Shown piece by piece: positions 25,976 to 34,783 of a stretch of DNA of 64,000 nt. This DNA is from Roseitalea sp. (GTDB lineage Bacteria > Pseudomonadota > Alphaproteobacteria > Rhizobiales > Rhizobiaceae), in contig JAEPON010000002.1 in NCBI GenBank assembly GCA_017642895.1, positions 366,956 to 430,955 on the forward strand, in the 5' to 3' direction. Both the position numbers and the translations under genes were made by a program. The notes under the pieces were generated by a model, which was given only the letters and a program-made list of their open reading frames with translations, did not search any database and had not been told where the DNA came from. The number at the start of each line of letters is the position of its first letter. Within the stretch, counting starts at the first letter, position 1.

Positions 25976-27474
25976 CGAACTACACGCTCGGCGTCGATAT
26001 CGGGACGTTTGAATCCAAAGGCGTGCTTGTCGATGAGACGGGCGGCATCATCGCCCAGGCCGCGCGGCCCCATCGGATGATCGTCCCGCGGCCCGGCTGG
26101 GCCGAGCACCGGCCGGACGAGGACTGGTGGGGCGATTTCGTCGACATCACCAGGACCCTGCTTGCCGACAGCAAGATCGATCCGTCTGCCATCAAGGCGG
26201 TGGCCGCATCGGCGATCGGCCCCTGCATGCTGCCGGTCAATGAAGAAGGTGCGCCCTTGATGAACGGCGTGCTCTACGGCGTCGATACCCGCGCAACAAA
26301 AGAGATCGATGATCTCAATGCGACGCTCGGCGAGGACAACATCCTCGCGCATTCCGGCAATGCGCTGACAGCGCAGGCCGTCGGTCCGAAGATCCTGTGG
26401 TTCCGCCGCAATCACCCCGACCTTTGGGCAAGAACCCACAAGATCCTGACCGCCAGCAGCTATCTCACTTTCAAGCTGACCGGCCGCTATGTGATTGATC
26501 ATTACACGGCGCCGAACTCCGCCCCGCTCTATGACATTGCCGCACAGACCTGGAGCGACGCGCTCGGGTCGGACATCTGCCCGTTGACCATGATGCCGGA
26601 GCTTTTGTGGTCGACCGAGATCGCCGGCACGGTAACCCGGAAAGCAGCCGAGCAAACCGGGCTTGCCGCGGGCACGCCGGTTACCTGCGGCACCATCGAC
26701 GCGGCAGCCGAGGCGGTCAGCGTCGGTACACTGGATGCTGGCGACATGATGATGATGTACGGCTCGACCGTCTTCATCATCACGGTAACCGAACGCCGGC
26801 TGTCAGACCCGCGCCTGTGGCACGCGCCCTGGCTCTTTGAGGGTGAACATGCCGCCATGGCGGGTCTGGCGACGTCCGGCACCCTCACCCATTGGTTCCG
26901 CGAGCATTTTGCCAGGGACCTGTCGAAGGATGCCGCCTTCTCGATGCTGGCCGCGGAAGCCGAAGCATCACCCCCGGGGGCCAAGGGTCTTGTCTGCCTG
27001 CCCTATTTTTCAGGTGAGCGGACGCCGATCCATGACCCGTATGCCAAGGGCACGTTCTTCGGCCTTGACCTCACGCACACGCGCGGCGACCTCTATCGCG
27101 CCATGATCGAGGGCATCGCGATGGGCACCCGGCATGTCACCGAAACCTATGCCGAAGCCGGACAGGTGCCCAGACGCCTCCTGGCGGTGGGCGGCGGCAC
27201 AAGGAACGCGCTGTGGCTTCAGGCAACGTCCGACCTGACGGGCCTCGACCAGACCGTTCGCGCAATCACCGTTGGTGCCAGCTATGGCAACGCCTTCCTG
27301 GCACGCATGGCCCTGGGTGAAGCCGCCAAGGCCGACCTGGGGAGTTGGAACCCGGTCGAGCGCACGATCACCGCCCACAACGACCCTGTCTACGAGCGGC
27401 AGTTCAGGCTTTTCAGGGCGCTTTATGAAAAGACTGGCGATATCGCCCACGATCTGGGCGGAGCGTCCGCCTGA
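25972..27474 (+). CDS. FGGY-family carbohydrate kinase (xylulokinase-like)
   Basis: 500 residues, full FGGY length, with a GTG start overlapping the M42 stop (GTGA). The N-terminal ATPase-fold phosphate loop (GVDIGTFESKG) and the C-terminal adenosine motif (LAVGGGTRNALWLQATSD) are present, and the catalytic aspartate is in LYGVDTRATKE. It phosphorylates a ketose or polyol. As the last gene of the BtpA-M42-kinase unit it implies that the unit releases or makes a free sugar that is then phosphorylated. It ends 7 bases from the convergent permease gene. Confidence 0.87.
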   Translation: MTNYTLGVDIGTFESKGVLVDETGGIIAQAARPHRMIVPRPGWAEHRPDEDWWGDFVDITRTLLADSKIDPSAIKAVAASAIGPCMLPVNEEGAPLMNGVLYGVDTRATKEIDDLNATLGEDNILAHSGNALTAQAVGPKILWFRRNHPDLWARTHKILTASSYLTFKLTGRYVIDHYTAPNSAPLYDIAAQTWSDALGSDICPLTMMPELLWSTEIAGTVTRKAAEQTGLAAGTPVTCGTIDAAAEAVSVGTLDAGDMMMMYGSTVFIITVTERRLSDPRLWHAPWLFEGEHAAMAGLATSGTLTHWFREHFARDLSKDAAFSMLAAEAEASPPGAKGLVCLPYFSGERTPIHDPYAKGTFFGLDLTHTRGDLYRAMIEGIAMGTRHVTETYAEAGQVPRRLLAVGGGTRNALWLQATSDLTGLDQTVRAITVGASYGNAFLARMALGEAAKADLGSWNPVERTITAHNDPVYERQFRLFRALYEKTGDIAHDLGGASA

Positions 27475-27481
27475 CGCTGGT

Positions 27482-28402
27482 TTACTTGACGGCGCCGGCG
27501 GCCATGCCCTTGATGACAAAGCGCTCCAGGACAATGCCGATGACGATCAGCGGCAGGATCGCGGCGAACGACAAGGCCGCCATCGACCACCAACTGATCC
27601 CTTGCGAACCGGTCTGGCTGGCAACCATCACCGGCAGGGTGTTGGCATGAGTCGAGGTCAGGAGCGCGGCGAAGAAATATTCGTTCCATGTCAGGACCAG
27701 CGAGAGGATGAAGGCGGCCACCATGCCCGGCAGGGCGATGGGCATAATGATCGTCGCAAACGCCCGCCACACCGAGAGCCCGTCAACCAGGGCGGCTTCT
27801 TCCAACTCGGTCGGAATGCCGGCGAACTGATCGCGCATGATCCAGATGACGATGGGCAGCACCGTCAGCGTGTAGAGCAAGATGAGCCCCAGCCGCGTGT
27901 CGAGCAGGTCAAGCTCCCGATAGAGCACCAGAAAAGGCAGCGCCAGCACCACGGGCGGCAGGATGAGTTGTGACAGGAAGAAGAACGAAATGTCCTGATT
28001 GCGCATGAAACCGAACTTGAACGAGAAGCGCGACAGACCGTAGGCCGCCAGACTGCCCAGAAGGACGGCCAGCGAGGACGCCGACAAAGAGGTGACCAGC
28101 GAATTGAAGAAGCGTTGCAGAAACTGCTCGCGCACGGTCGATTCCGCCAGGATCGTCTCCGGCGACAGGCCCAGCGAACGCCAGCCGAGCCAGGCGGGCT
28201 GGTAGTCGACCCACGGGATCATGTGCCCGCGCATCACGTCCGGCGCCATCTTGAAGCTGGTCGTGATCGTCCAGTAGATCGGGAACAGGCAGACGATCGT
28301 CCAGACGATCAAGATGCCATAGATCAGAACCCGGCTTGAGAACCATTTGGCCCGATGCACCAGATCGCTTTCGCTGTCGTGGAAAATCTGCTCGCTCATC
28401 AT
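27482..28402 (-). CDS. ABC sugar transporter permease (MalG type)
   Basis: 306 residues with six predicted membrane segments and the EAA-loop motif EEAALVDGLSVWRAFATIIMP. It is the distal permease of the leftward importer operon headed by the binding protein at 29657-31327. The gap to the upstream permease is 16 bases and contains a short palindrome, TAGAGCACTCTA. Confidence 0.92.
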   Translation of the reverse strand: MMSEQIFHDSESDLVHRAKWFSSRVLIYGILIVWTIVCLFPIYWTITTSFKMAPDVMRGHMIPWVDYQPAWLGWRSLGLSPETILAESTVREQFLQRFFNSLVTSLSASSLAVLLGSLAAYGLSRFSFKFGFMRNQDISFFFLSQLILPPVVLALPFLVLYRELDLLDTRLGLILLYTLTVLPIVIWIMRDQFAGIPTELEEAALVDGLSVWRAFATIIMPIALPGMVAAFILSLVLTWNEYFFAALLTSTHANTLPVMVASQTGSQGISWWSMAALSFAAILPLIVIGIVLERFVIKGMAAGAVK

Positions 28403-28418
28403 CGCATCCTAGAGCACT

Positions 28419-29525
28419 CTAATAGCGCGGCCGCATCCAGCGGTCGGTGAGCTTCAAAAGGGCGGTCATCGCGATCACGATCAAGACCAGATAGACCATC
28501 GCCAGCATCGTGCCGTAACCCACATTGGATCGGTCGCGATATTCGCGGAAGATGAAGCTGGTTACCGAATCGGTGGCTCCGCCCGGCCCGCCGGCGGTGA
28601 CGTTGATGATGATGTCGGCGAGCTTGAGCTTGAAGATGATGCGGATCAGGATCGCGGTGATCGACACCGGCAGCATGAGGGGGAAGGTGACCTCCCAGAA
28701 GCCGCGCCAGCCTGACGCGCCATCCACCTTGGCAGCCTCCTGAACCTCGCGCGGAACCGCCTGAAGGCCGGCCAGGATCATGATCATCATGAACGGGATG
28801 AAGGTCCATGCGTCCATGATCATGATGGTCAGGCGCGCCAGTTCCGGGTTGCCGAAAAAGGAGACGTTCTCGACACCGAGCTCGCGCAGGAAGCGCGAAA
28901 TCGGCCCGAAGCGTATCTCCAGCATCGATTTGCCGATCATCCAGCTCACCGCCACCGGCGAAAGCATGAGTGGCAGCAGGAACGCCACGCGGAAGAATTT
29001 GCGCGCCCGGATCTCGCTGTTGAGCAACAGCGCCAGCCCGAACGCGATGGCGTACTCCACCACGATCGCCAGCGTGTACCAGACCATGTTGGTCAACGCG
29101 TTCCAGTAGAACGGATCGTTCCACATCTGGACGACATTGTCCCAGCCATTGAACTGGCGTCCGTCCGGCGAGGACAGGTTCCAGTTGGAAAAGGCGATGA
29201 TGAGCCCGAACAGCAGCGGGAACACCACCATCGACACCACAAACAGGGTCGCCGGCAGCACGAACAGCACGCGCTTGCCCTGTTCGCCGCGCACCAGAAC
29301 CTGGCCGGCGCACAGGCAGGTGCCCCACAAGACATAGGCGTAAAGCGTCGGGCGCCAGTTTTCGAAGGTTAGCGGGATGGCATCTCCCGCAGCCAGGGCT
29401 TGCAGCCCGGCAACCGCCAGCAACAGTGCGAACGAGCCCCACATGATGGACCGCCCGAACGCCCTGCGCCGGGTGGAGATGTCGTCGCTGGTGACGACGT
29501 GGAGGAGATCACCTTCCTGCGCCAA
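28419..29525 (-). CDS. ABC sugar transporter permease (MalF type) with extra N-terminal membrane segments
   Basis: 368 residues, about 60-70 longer than a typical UgpA/MalF-type permease of this class. The surplus is N-terminal: two hydrophobic segments (around residues 25-45 and 62-75) precede the usual first helix (VLFVLPATLFVVSMVVFPLLFG). The EAA-loop motif EAAKVDGASGWRGFWEVTFP is intact. It pairs with the 27482 permease. A terminator-like hairpin lies between this gene and the binding-protein gene upstream. Confidence 0.9.
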   Translation of the reverse strand: MAQEGDLLHVVTSDDISTRRRAFGRSIMWGSFALLLAVAGLQALAAGDAIPLTFENWRPTLYAYVLWGTCLCAGQVLVRGEQGKRVLFVLPATLFVVSMVVFPLLFGLIIAFSNWNLSSPDGRQFNGWDNVVQMWNDPFYWNALTNMVWYTLAIVVEYAIAFGLALLLNSEIRARKFFRVAFLLPLMLSPVAVSWMIGKSMLEIRFGPISRFLRELGVENVSFFGNPELARLTIMIMDAWTFIPFMMIMILAGLQAVPREVQEAAKVDGASGWRGFWEVTFPLMLPVSITAILIRIIFKLKLADIIINVTAGGPGGATDSVTSFIFREYRDRSNVGYGTMLAMVYLVLIVIAMTALLKLTDRWMRPRY

Positions 29526-29547
29526 TCAGAACGTCCTTGCGCGCTTG

Positions 29548-29583
29548 GGGAAAAAGAACGAGCGGGCCGCATCGGGTCCGCTC
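29548..29583 (-). terminator. Hairpin with T-run inside the importer operon (partial terminator/attenuator)
   Basis: Read leftward, GAGCGGACC and GGCCCGCTC form a 9-pair stem (one G-T pair) around a six-base loop, followed directly by GTTCTTTTTCC. This is the form of an intrinsic terminator. It sits in the 131-base gap between the binding-protein gene and the permease genes, so it would reduce read-through and keep binding-protein mRNA in excess. Confidence 0.6.
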
Positions 29584-29656
29584 GCCAGGTTGGACAAGGA
29601 AACTGGCGGGCTGGAAACGCAAGTTCGCCGGTTCCGCCAGCCTCCCGGAGGTGACC

Positions 29657-31327
29657 CTAAAGGCCCAGGGAGGCCTTGTAGAGCGCGATTTGACCGTCGC
29701 GTCCGATCTGGTCGGTGATCCGCTCCCAGGCAGCGGCGATGGCATCCGCCGTCTCCTGAGCGGAGCCGTACTCGCCGGCAAAACCCTTCGCCAGTTCGTC
29801 CTCGGCCACCGAATAATATTGGAAGATGCCCGGAATGCGCGGCTCGATGGCCGCGTTGGGGTGGTTGTAGCTGTCCGAGTTGGAGCCCAGATAGTCCTCG
29901 ATATAGGCCCGGTCGTAACCGGCCTCTTCCCACTCCTCGAACTGGAAGTGCGAATTGCGGTAAGGCTGGAAGCCGGACGGATAGGCCGACGCCCACAAGG
30001 ACAGGTCCTTGCCGCCCAGATGCGCCGCCGCCGACCAGGCCGCCTTGCGCTTGAGATCGTCGCCTTCCACGCGGTTGGTGACGTAGATGCCCCAACCGAT
30101 ATAAGCGTTGTTGGGCGCAACGTTCGGCGTGTCTTCCCATGCGCCGGACATCGAGTTGTATACGCGCTCCGACCCGGGATTGATGTCGAAGCCGACGACA
30201 TCGCCCACAACGGACGTATCGGACGTGCGCGCCGACGAGCCGACATCGCCCCACCAGTTGAGCATCGCGCCGGTTCCGGCAAGAAACTGCTGGAACGCGG
30301 TCGTGCCGGGATCGGCATTGATCTGGTCAGCCGGATAGGCACCGGCTTCGATCAGATCCATGACATCCTGTATGGCCTGGACGAAGGCGGGATTGTTGAC
30401 CCGCGGCGCCATCGTGTCGGGATCGAACAGCCAGGCCGGATCGTCGGGATGTTTTGCATACGGCGCCGCCCGGTTTTCCAGGAAGTAGAAGCCGAACCCG
30501 CCCCAACCCTTGAGCGGATCGAGATAACCATGCGCATCCAGGCCCGTCAGCGGGTCTGTCTTGCCGATGAGGAAGCGTGAATGGGCGTTCACCTCTTCCC
30601 AGGTTTTCGGCGGCGCCCAGGGCGTGTCATTGCCCGCTTCGGCCCAGGCCGCAGCGAACTCCTCATTGTCGTAATAGTCGGTCCGGTAGGCGAAGGTGTG
30701 CGTATCGCCATCGATCGACACGCGATAGGTCTTCCCATCCCATGTGCCGACCGGCGCTTTGAGGTAATCGACATAGTCGTCCATATCGATCAGTTCGGCG
30801 ACCCACTCGGGCATCTCGTTGAGCAGGCCCCGCCCGGCCGTGTCGCCTTCGAACGGTGCGCCCATTTCGATAATGTCGAAATCGACCGTTCCGGTGGCGA
30901 TGGATTGCTGAAGCCGGGCATTGTAGTCGGCCTGCGCCAGGTCAATCCAGTTGATCGTCGCGCCGGTATATTCCTCCCAGGAGCGCAGAAACCCGCGGAA
31001 CAGGAAATTGTGCAGGTTCTGGTTGTTGAGCCCCATGAAGGTCAGCTCAACGCCCTCGAATTCGCCTTCGGCCACCGTCTCGCGCGTGCCGCCCAGGCAC
31101 AACTCGCCGACGCGCTGCCAGTCCGCATCGGTCGGCGAGCCGGCGCCCACACCGGGAATGCGCAGGATTTCCGCGCGCACATCCGATTGCGCGAAAGCAC
31201 GGGCCGGTTTCAGGATGCCGCCAGCGCCGGAAAGCGCCGCCGCGCCGGCAAGGGCCGATGAGCCATGCAGGAAACGCCGGCGCGTCAAACCGTTGCGCAC
31301 AGCGTGATTGTAGAGATTGAGCTTCAT
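29657..31327 (-). CDS. ABC sugar transporter, periplasmic binding protein (Tat substrate, large form)
   Basis: 556 residues, longer than the usual 420-450 of family-1 solute-binding proteins. The N terminus has a twin-arginine signal (GLTRRRFLHGSS) followed by an alanine/glycine-rich segment ending in ARAFA. The first 60 mature residues precede the core fold, which begins near VELTFMGLNNQN. It binds the sugar for the permeases at 28419 and 27482, with the ATPase encoded divergently at 31632. Given the neighbouring pathway, L-fucose or a fucose-containing saccharide is the likeliest ligand. Confidence 0.9.
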   Translation of the reverse strand: MKLNLYNHAVRNGLTRRRFLHGSSALAGAAALSGAGGILKPARAFAQSDVRAEILRIPGVGAGSPTDADWQRVGELCLGGTRETVAEGEFEGVELTFMGLNNQNLHNFLFRGFLRSWEEYTGATINWIDLAQADYNARLQQSIATGTVDFDIIEMGAPFEGDTAGRGLLNEMPEWVAELIDMDDYVDYLKAPVGTWDGKTYRVSIDGDTHTFAYRTDYYDNEEFAAAWAEAGNDTPWAPPKTWEEVNAHSRFLIGKTDPLTGLDAHGYLDPLKGWGGFGFYFLENRAAPYAKHPDDPAWLFDPDTMAPRVNNPAFVQAIQDVMDLIEAGAYPADQINADPGTTAFQQFLAGTGAMLNWWGDVGSSARTSDTSVVGDVVGFDINPGSERVYNSMSGAWEDTPNVAPNNAYIGWGIYVTNRVEGDDLKRKAAWSAAAHLGGKDLSLWASAYPSGFQPYRNSHFQFEEWEEAGYDRAYIEDYLGSNSDSYNHPNAAIEPRIPGIFQYYSVAEDELAKGFAGEYGSAQETADAIAAAWERITDQIGRDGQIALYKASLGL

Positions 31328-31522
31328 GAATTCCTCCCATCATGCGGCCGGGATCACGGTGATCGACCCTGACCTTGGTGCTCGTTTCGAGCTTGTGTGG
31401 GCGCCGGCCGCTCCCCCTTGGCAATCCGGCCCACCCGGCCACCCCGAAGACATGGCGCGGCGCATTGCCCACCTGTCCCTGGTGCCAAGACTGTCTCAAC
31501 GTTCCGGACCCGAGTCAAGCTA

Positions 31523-31538
31523 CTAACATGTTAGCATG
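31523..31538. promoter_or_regulatory. Tandem 8-mer operator, copy C (importer divergent region)
   Basis: CTAACATG TTAGCATG: two head-to-tail YTARCATG units, the first forming the perfect palindrome CTAACATGTTAG (31523-31534). It lies in the 304-base gap between the binding-protein gene and the ATPase gene, so one site could control the importer, fuconate dehydratase and dehydrogenase genes on both sides. The rest of the gap shows nothing else clear. Confidence 0.65.
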
Positions 31539-31631
31539 TTCAGAATGGACAAGCGCCGTGCCTTCGGCTACCAGTTTGTCCATCGACCGGAAAAAGACCG
31601 GACTTCATCCGGCCGGGGAGAGGCTTTCCAG

Positions 31632-32696
31632 ATGGCAGAAGTAACGGTCCGCGAGGTGCGCAAATCCTACGGGTCGGTCGAGGTTCTGCACGGCATCGAC
31701 GTGGACATCGATGATGGCCAGTTCGTCGTCCTGGTCGGCCCTTCGGGCTGTGGCAAATCCACGCTTTTGCGCATGATCGCCGGCCTTGAAGGCATCACCG
31801 GCGGGACCATCCGGATCGGCGATCGTGTGGTCAACAATCTGCCGCCCTCCAAGCGCGACATCGCCATGGTGTTTCAGAACTATGCGCTTTATCCGCACAA
31901 GACCGTCGCCGCCAACATGGGCTTTGCGTTGAAGATGCAGGCCATGCCCAAGGCGGAAATCGACCAACGTGTCGACAAGGCGGCGGAGATTTTGGGCCTT
32001 CAGCCCTATCTGAAGCGCTATCCGCGTGCGCTGTCCGGCGGTCAGCGTCAGCGTGTTGCCATGGGCCGGGCGATTGTCCGCAACCCGCAAGTCTTTTTGT
32101 TCGACGAACCGCTGTCGAACCTTGACGCCAAGTTGCGCGTGCAGATGCGCACCGAAATTCGCGAACTTCACCAGCGTCTGGCCACAACCACCGTGTACGT
32201 CACCCACGACCAGATCGAGGCCATGACGATGGCCGACAAGATCGTCGTCATGCGCGATGGCCATATCGAACAGACCGGCCCGCCCCTGGAGCTTTACGAC
32301 ACGCCGGCCAACACATTCGTGGCCGGCTTCATCGGATCGCCGTCCATGAACTTGATCAGGGGTACCATCGCCGATGGTCGGTTCCAAAATGGTGGCGTGA
32401 GCCTGACTTTAAATGGCAACTTCGTTGGCAACACTGGCCAGACCATTACTGTGGGCTTGAGGCCGGAGCACTTGGTTCTGGCTACCGATGACGATGCTGA
32501 TGCGATTGAAGCCAATGTGGCTGTTGTCGAACCGACAGGGTCGGAAACGCACATCGTAGCTCGCGCGGGCCATGATGAATTGGTCGCCGTGTTTCGCGAG
32601 CGGCACAATTTCTCCATCGGCCAGACGATCCGGCTGAAACCGGAAATCGGGATGCTTCATCTGTTCGACGGCGAAACCGGCCAGCGTCTGTCATGA
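31632..32696 (+). CDS. ABC sugar transporter ATPase (UgpC/MalK family)
   Basis: 354 residues from the ATG at 31632, preceded by GGGAGAGG; an in-frame extension to 31536 would run through the operator region. Walker A (GPSGCGKST), signature (LSGGQRQRVAMGRA), Walker B (VFLFDEPLSNLD) and H-loop (VTHDQIEAMT) are intact, and GLRPEHL marks the C-terminal regulatory domain. It is the partner of the divergently encoded binding protein and permeases. From about 32380 the codon third positions become richer in A and T. It overlaps the next gene by 4 bases. Confidence 0.93.
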   Translation: MAEVTVREVRKSYGSVEVLHGIDVDIDDGQFVVLVGPSGCGKSTLLRMIAGLEGITGGTIRIGDRVVNNLPPSKRDIAMVFQNYALYPHKTVAANMGFALKMQAMPKAEIDQRVDKAAEILGLQPYLKRYPRALSGGQRQRVAMGRAIVRNPQVFLFDEPLSNLDAKLRVQMRTEIRELHQRLATTTVYVTHDQIEAMTMADKIVVMRDGHIEQTGPPLELYDTPANTFVAGFIGSPSMNLIRGTIADGRFQNGGVSLTLNGNFVGNTGQTITVGLRPEHLVLATDDDADAIEANVAVVEPTGSETHIVARAGHDELVAVFRERHNFSIGQTIRLKPEIGMLHLFDGETGQRLS

Positions 32697-33343
32697 CCAG
32701 AACACTTCTTTGTTTCGGCGACAGCAACACCCATGGCACGATGCCTCTGGCCAACGTGATGGCGAAAGGCAGGTTTGAGCTTCACCAAAGATGGCCAACC
32801 GTCGTCGGTGAGGTTCTTGGGGCGGACTGGCAGGTGATCGCCGAGGGCCATCCGGGCCGCACCACCGTTCACCAGGATCCTGTTGAAGGCGAGCATAAGA
32901 GCGGCTTGCTGATTTTACAGGCATTGCTGGAAAGCCATCAACCGATTGACTTGATCCTCATCATGTTGGGAACGAACGATCTCAAGGCTCGGTTCAATGT
33001 ATCGGCTTTTGAGATTGCGCAGGGTGTTGAGCGTCTGGTCAGGGTCGTACGCCAATCTGCGTGCGGACCCAACCAAACATCACCCGACGTTCTAGTCGTT
33101 GCTCCGCCGCCCATTTTGGAAACCGGGGTTCTTGCAACGATTTTCCGTGGCGGCGCTCATAAGTCCCAAGAGTTGGACAAAGCGTTCGCCGAAATGGGCG
33201 AGCGGATGGGTGCTTGGGTGTTTTTCTCAAGCGCCGTGTGCGCCGTTTCATCAGTGGATGGTATCCACTACGAAGCCGATAATCAGCGGGCCCTCGGATT
33301 GGCCCTCGGAAACGAAATCGAAAGCCGCTTTGCCGGTCATTAG
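32693..33343 (+). CDS. SGNH/GDSL-family hydrolase
   Basis: 216 residues with the SGNH blocks: nucleophile serine in LCFGDSNTHG (block I), glycine in EGHPGRTT (block II), asparagine in LGTNDLK (block III) and catalytic histidine in VDGIHYEAD (block V). No signal peptide is visible, so it is cytosolic. Such enzymes remove acyl groups; in a fucose cluster a sugar O-acetyl esterase is plausible. It overlaps the ATPase gene by 4 bases and precedes the mutarotase by 11. Its base composition is visibly less GC-rich than the neighbours. Confidence 0.85.
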   Translation: MTRTLLCFGDSNTHGTMPLANVMAKGRFELHQRWPTVVGEVLGADWQVIAEGHPGRTTVHQDPVEGEHKSGLLILQALLESHQPIDLILIMLGTNDLKARFNVSAFEIAQGVERLVRVVRQSACGPNQTSPDVLVVAPPPILETGVLATIFRGGAHKSQELDKAFAEMGERMGAWVFFSSAVCAVSSVDGIHYEADNQRALGLALGNEIESRFAGH

Positions 33344-33354
33344 GGAGGACAATT

Positions 33355-33807
33355 ATGCTCAAAGGAGTGGACCCGCGCCTCAATGCAGAGGTGCTGTATA
33401 CGCTGGCCGCCATGGGCCATGGTGACGTGCTCATTGTTTCCGATACCAATTTCCCATCGGATTCCGTTGCCCGTCACACCGAAGTGGGCGAACTGCTGCG
33501 CATGGGAAATGTCACCGCTGGCGCGGCCGTCGAGGCAATCCTGTCGGTCTATGCCCTGGACACTTTTGTCGACGATTTTGCCGGTCGGATGGAAATTGTC
33601 GGCGAACCCGATACGGTTCCGCCGGTCCAACAGGAAGTCCAGGCCGCCATCGATGCCGCCGAAGGCACAGCCCGGCCGATGATCGGCATCGAGCGCTTTG
33701 CCTTCTATGATCTGGCGCGCAAGGCCTATGCCGTCGTCCAGACCGGCGAGCGGCGCTTTTATGGGTGCTTCATGCTGCGCAAGGGTGTGATCCCTCCGGA
33801 AGGGTGA
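33355..33807 (+). CDS. fucU: RbsD/FucU-family sugar mutarotase, probable L-fucose mutarotase
   Basis: 150 residues of the RbsD/FucU fold. The catalytic histidine is in AAMGHGDVLIVSDTNFP, with the active-site aspartate just after it, and a C-terminal aromatic in ERRFYGCF completes the pocket. It interconverts the alpha and beta anomers of a free sugar so that the pyranose dehydrogenase gets the right one. Length and sequence favour FucU over RbsD, and the gene lies upstream of L-fuconate dehydratase. Confidence 0.87.
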   Translation: MLKGVDPRLNAEVLYTLAAMGHGDVLIVSDTNFPSDSVARHTEVGELLRMGNVTAGAAVEAILSVYALDTFVDDFAGRMEIVGEPDTVPPVQQEVQAAIDAAEGTARPMIGIERFAFYDLARKAYAVVQTGERRFYGCFMLRKGVIPPEG

Positions 33808-33817
33808 GGGTTGAGCG

Positions 33818-34750
33818 ATGCCGAATGTCGTCATTCTGGGCGTGTTTGTCGCCGACACCGCCTATCGCGCAGACCGTCAACCCAAATTGGGCGAGACCAT
33901 TCTTGGCAACAGTTTTGCCCTTGGCCCGGGTGGCAAGGGCTCCAACCAGGCCGTGGCTGCCGCCATGGCCGCCGGCGACGGCCCGGTGGATGCGCACTTC
34001 ATCACGAAACTCGGCGAGGACCCTTTCGCCGAAATGGCGCTCGATACCTGGTCCAGGGCCGGCGTCAAACCGGCCGTGAGCCAACACGCGGAAAGCTACA
34101 CGGGCGCCGCTTACATTTTTGTTGAAGCGGCAACCGGCAACAACGCCATCATCGTCGCTCCGGGGATCGCCGGCACAATCTCGCCGGCCGACATTGATGC
34201 GCGCGCCGAACTCATCGCCAGCGCCGATGTCTTCATCACCCAATTGGAGCAGCCCATGGATGCCGCCATGCGCGCCCTCGAGATCGCCAGTGCGGCGGGC
34301 GTGACCACCGTCCTCAATCCCGCGCCCGCCGCGACCCTGCCCGATGGCATGCTCGCCCTGTGCGATCTGGTGACGCCGAACGAATCCGAAGCCGGGGCAC
34401 TGGTTGGCCACCCGGTGGTGACTGTCGATGACGCCCGCCGCGCCGCCGGCCTCCTGCGCGAAGGCGGCGCCAGGGCCGCCATCATCACGCTGGGCGAACA
34501 GGGCGCGCTCTATGATGACGGCACGGTCAGCGAGCATGTGCCTGCCTTCAAGGCCGGCCCGGTTGTCGAGACCACCGGAGCAGGCGATGCCTTCAATGGT
34601 GGCCTGGCGGTCGCATTGGCCGAGGGGCAGGACCCGGTGTCTGCGGTTCGGTTTGGCTGCGCGACCGCCGGCATTTCCGTAACCCGGGCCGGCACGGCGC
34701 CCAGCATGCCGGAGCGCGCCGAAATCGAAACGCTGCTGGCCCGAAGCTGA
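33818..34750 (+). CDS. Ribokinase-family sugar kinase
   Basis: 310 residues. GGKGSNQAVAAAMAA near the N terminus and the ATP-site TTGAGDAFNGGLAVAL with the catalytic aspartate are characteristic of ribokinases, closer to true RbsK than the 21185 kinase. It lies between the mutarotase and fuconate dehydratase genes in a rightward operon. The oxidative fucose route needs no sugar kinase, so it may serve a second sugar carried by the same importer. Confidence 0.88.
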   Translation: MPNVVILGVFVADTAYRADRQPKLGETILGNSFALGPGGKGSNQAVAAAMAAGDGPVDAHFITKLGEDPFAEMALDTWSRAGVKPAVSQHAESYTGAAYIFVEAATGNNAIIVAPGIAGTISPADIDARAELIASADVFITQLEQPMDAAMRALEIASAAGVTTVLNPAPAATLPDGMLALCDLVTPNESEAGALVGHPVVTVDDARRAAGLLREGGARAAIITLGEQGALYDDGTVSEHVPAFKAGPVVETTGAGDAFNGGLAVALAEGQDPVSAVRFGCATAGISVTRAGTAPSMPERAEIETLLARS

Positions 34751-34783
34751 ACAGGTTGCAACGATGGCAATGGAGCGGCACCC

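Noticed and set aside
28410..28421. TAGAGCACTCTA between two permease genes
   Set aside because: Short palindrome that echoes the ends of the repeat at 47460, but there is no internal repeat sequence, so it is not called a copy.
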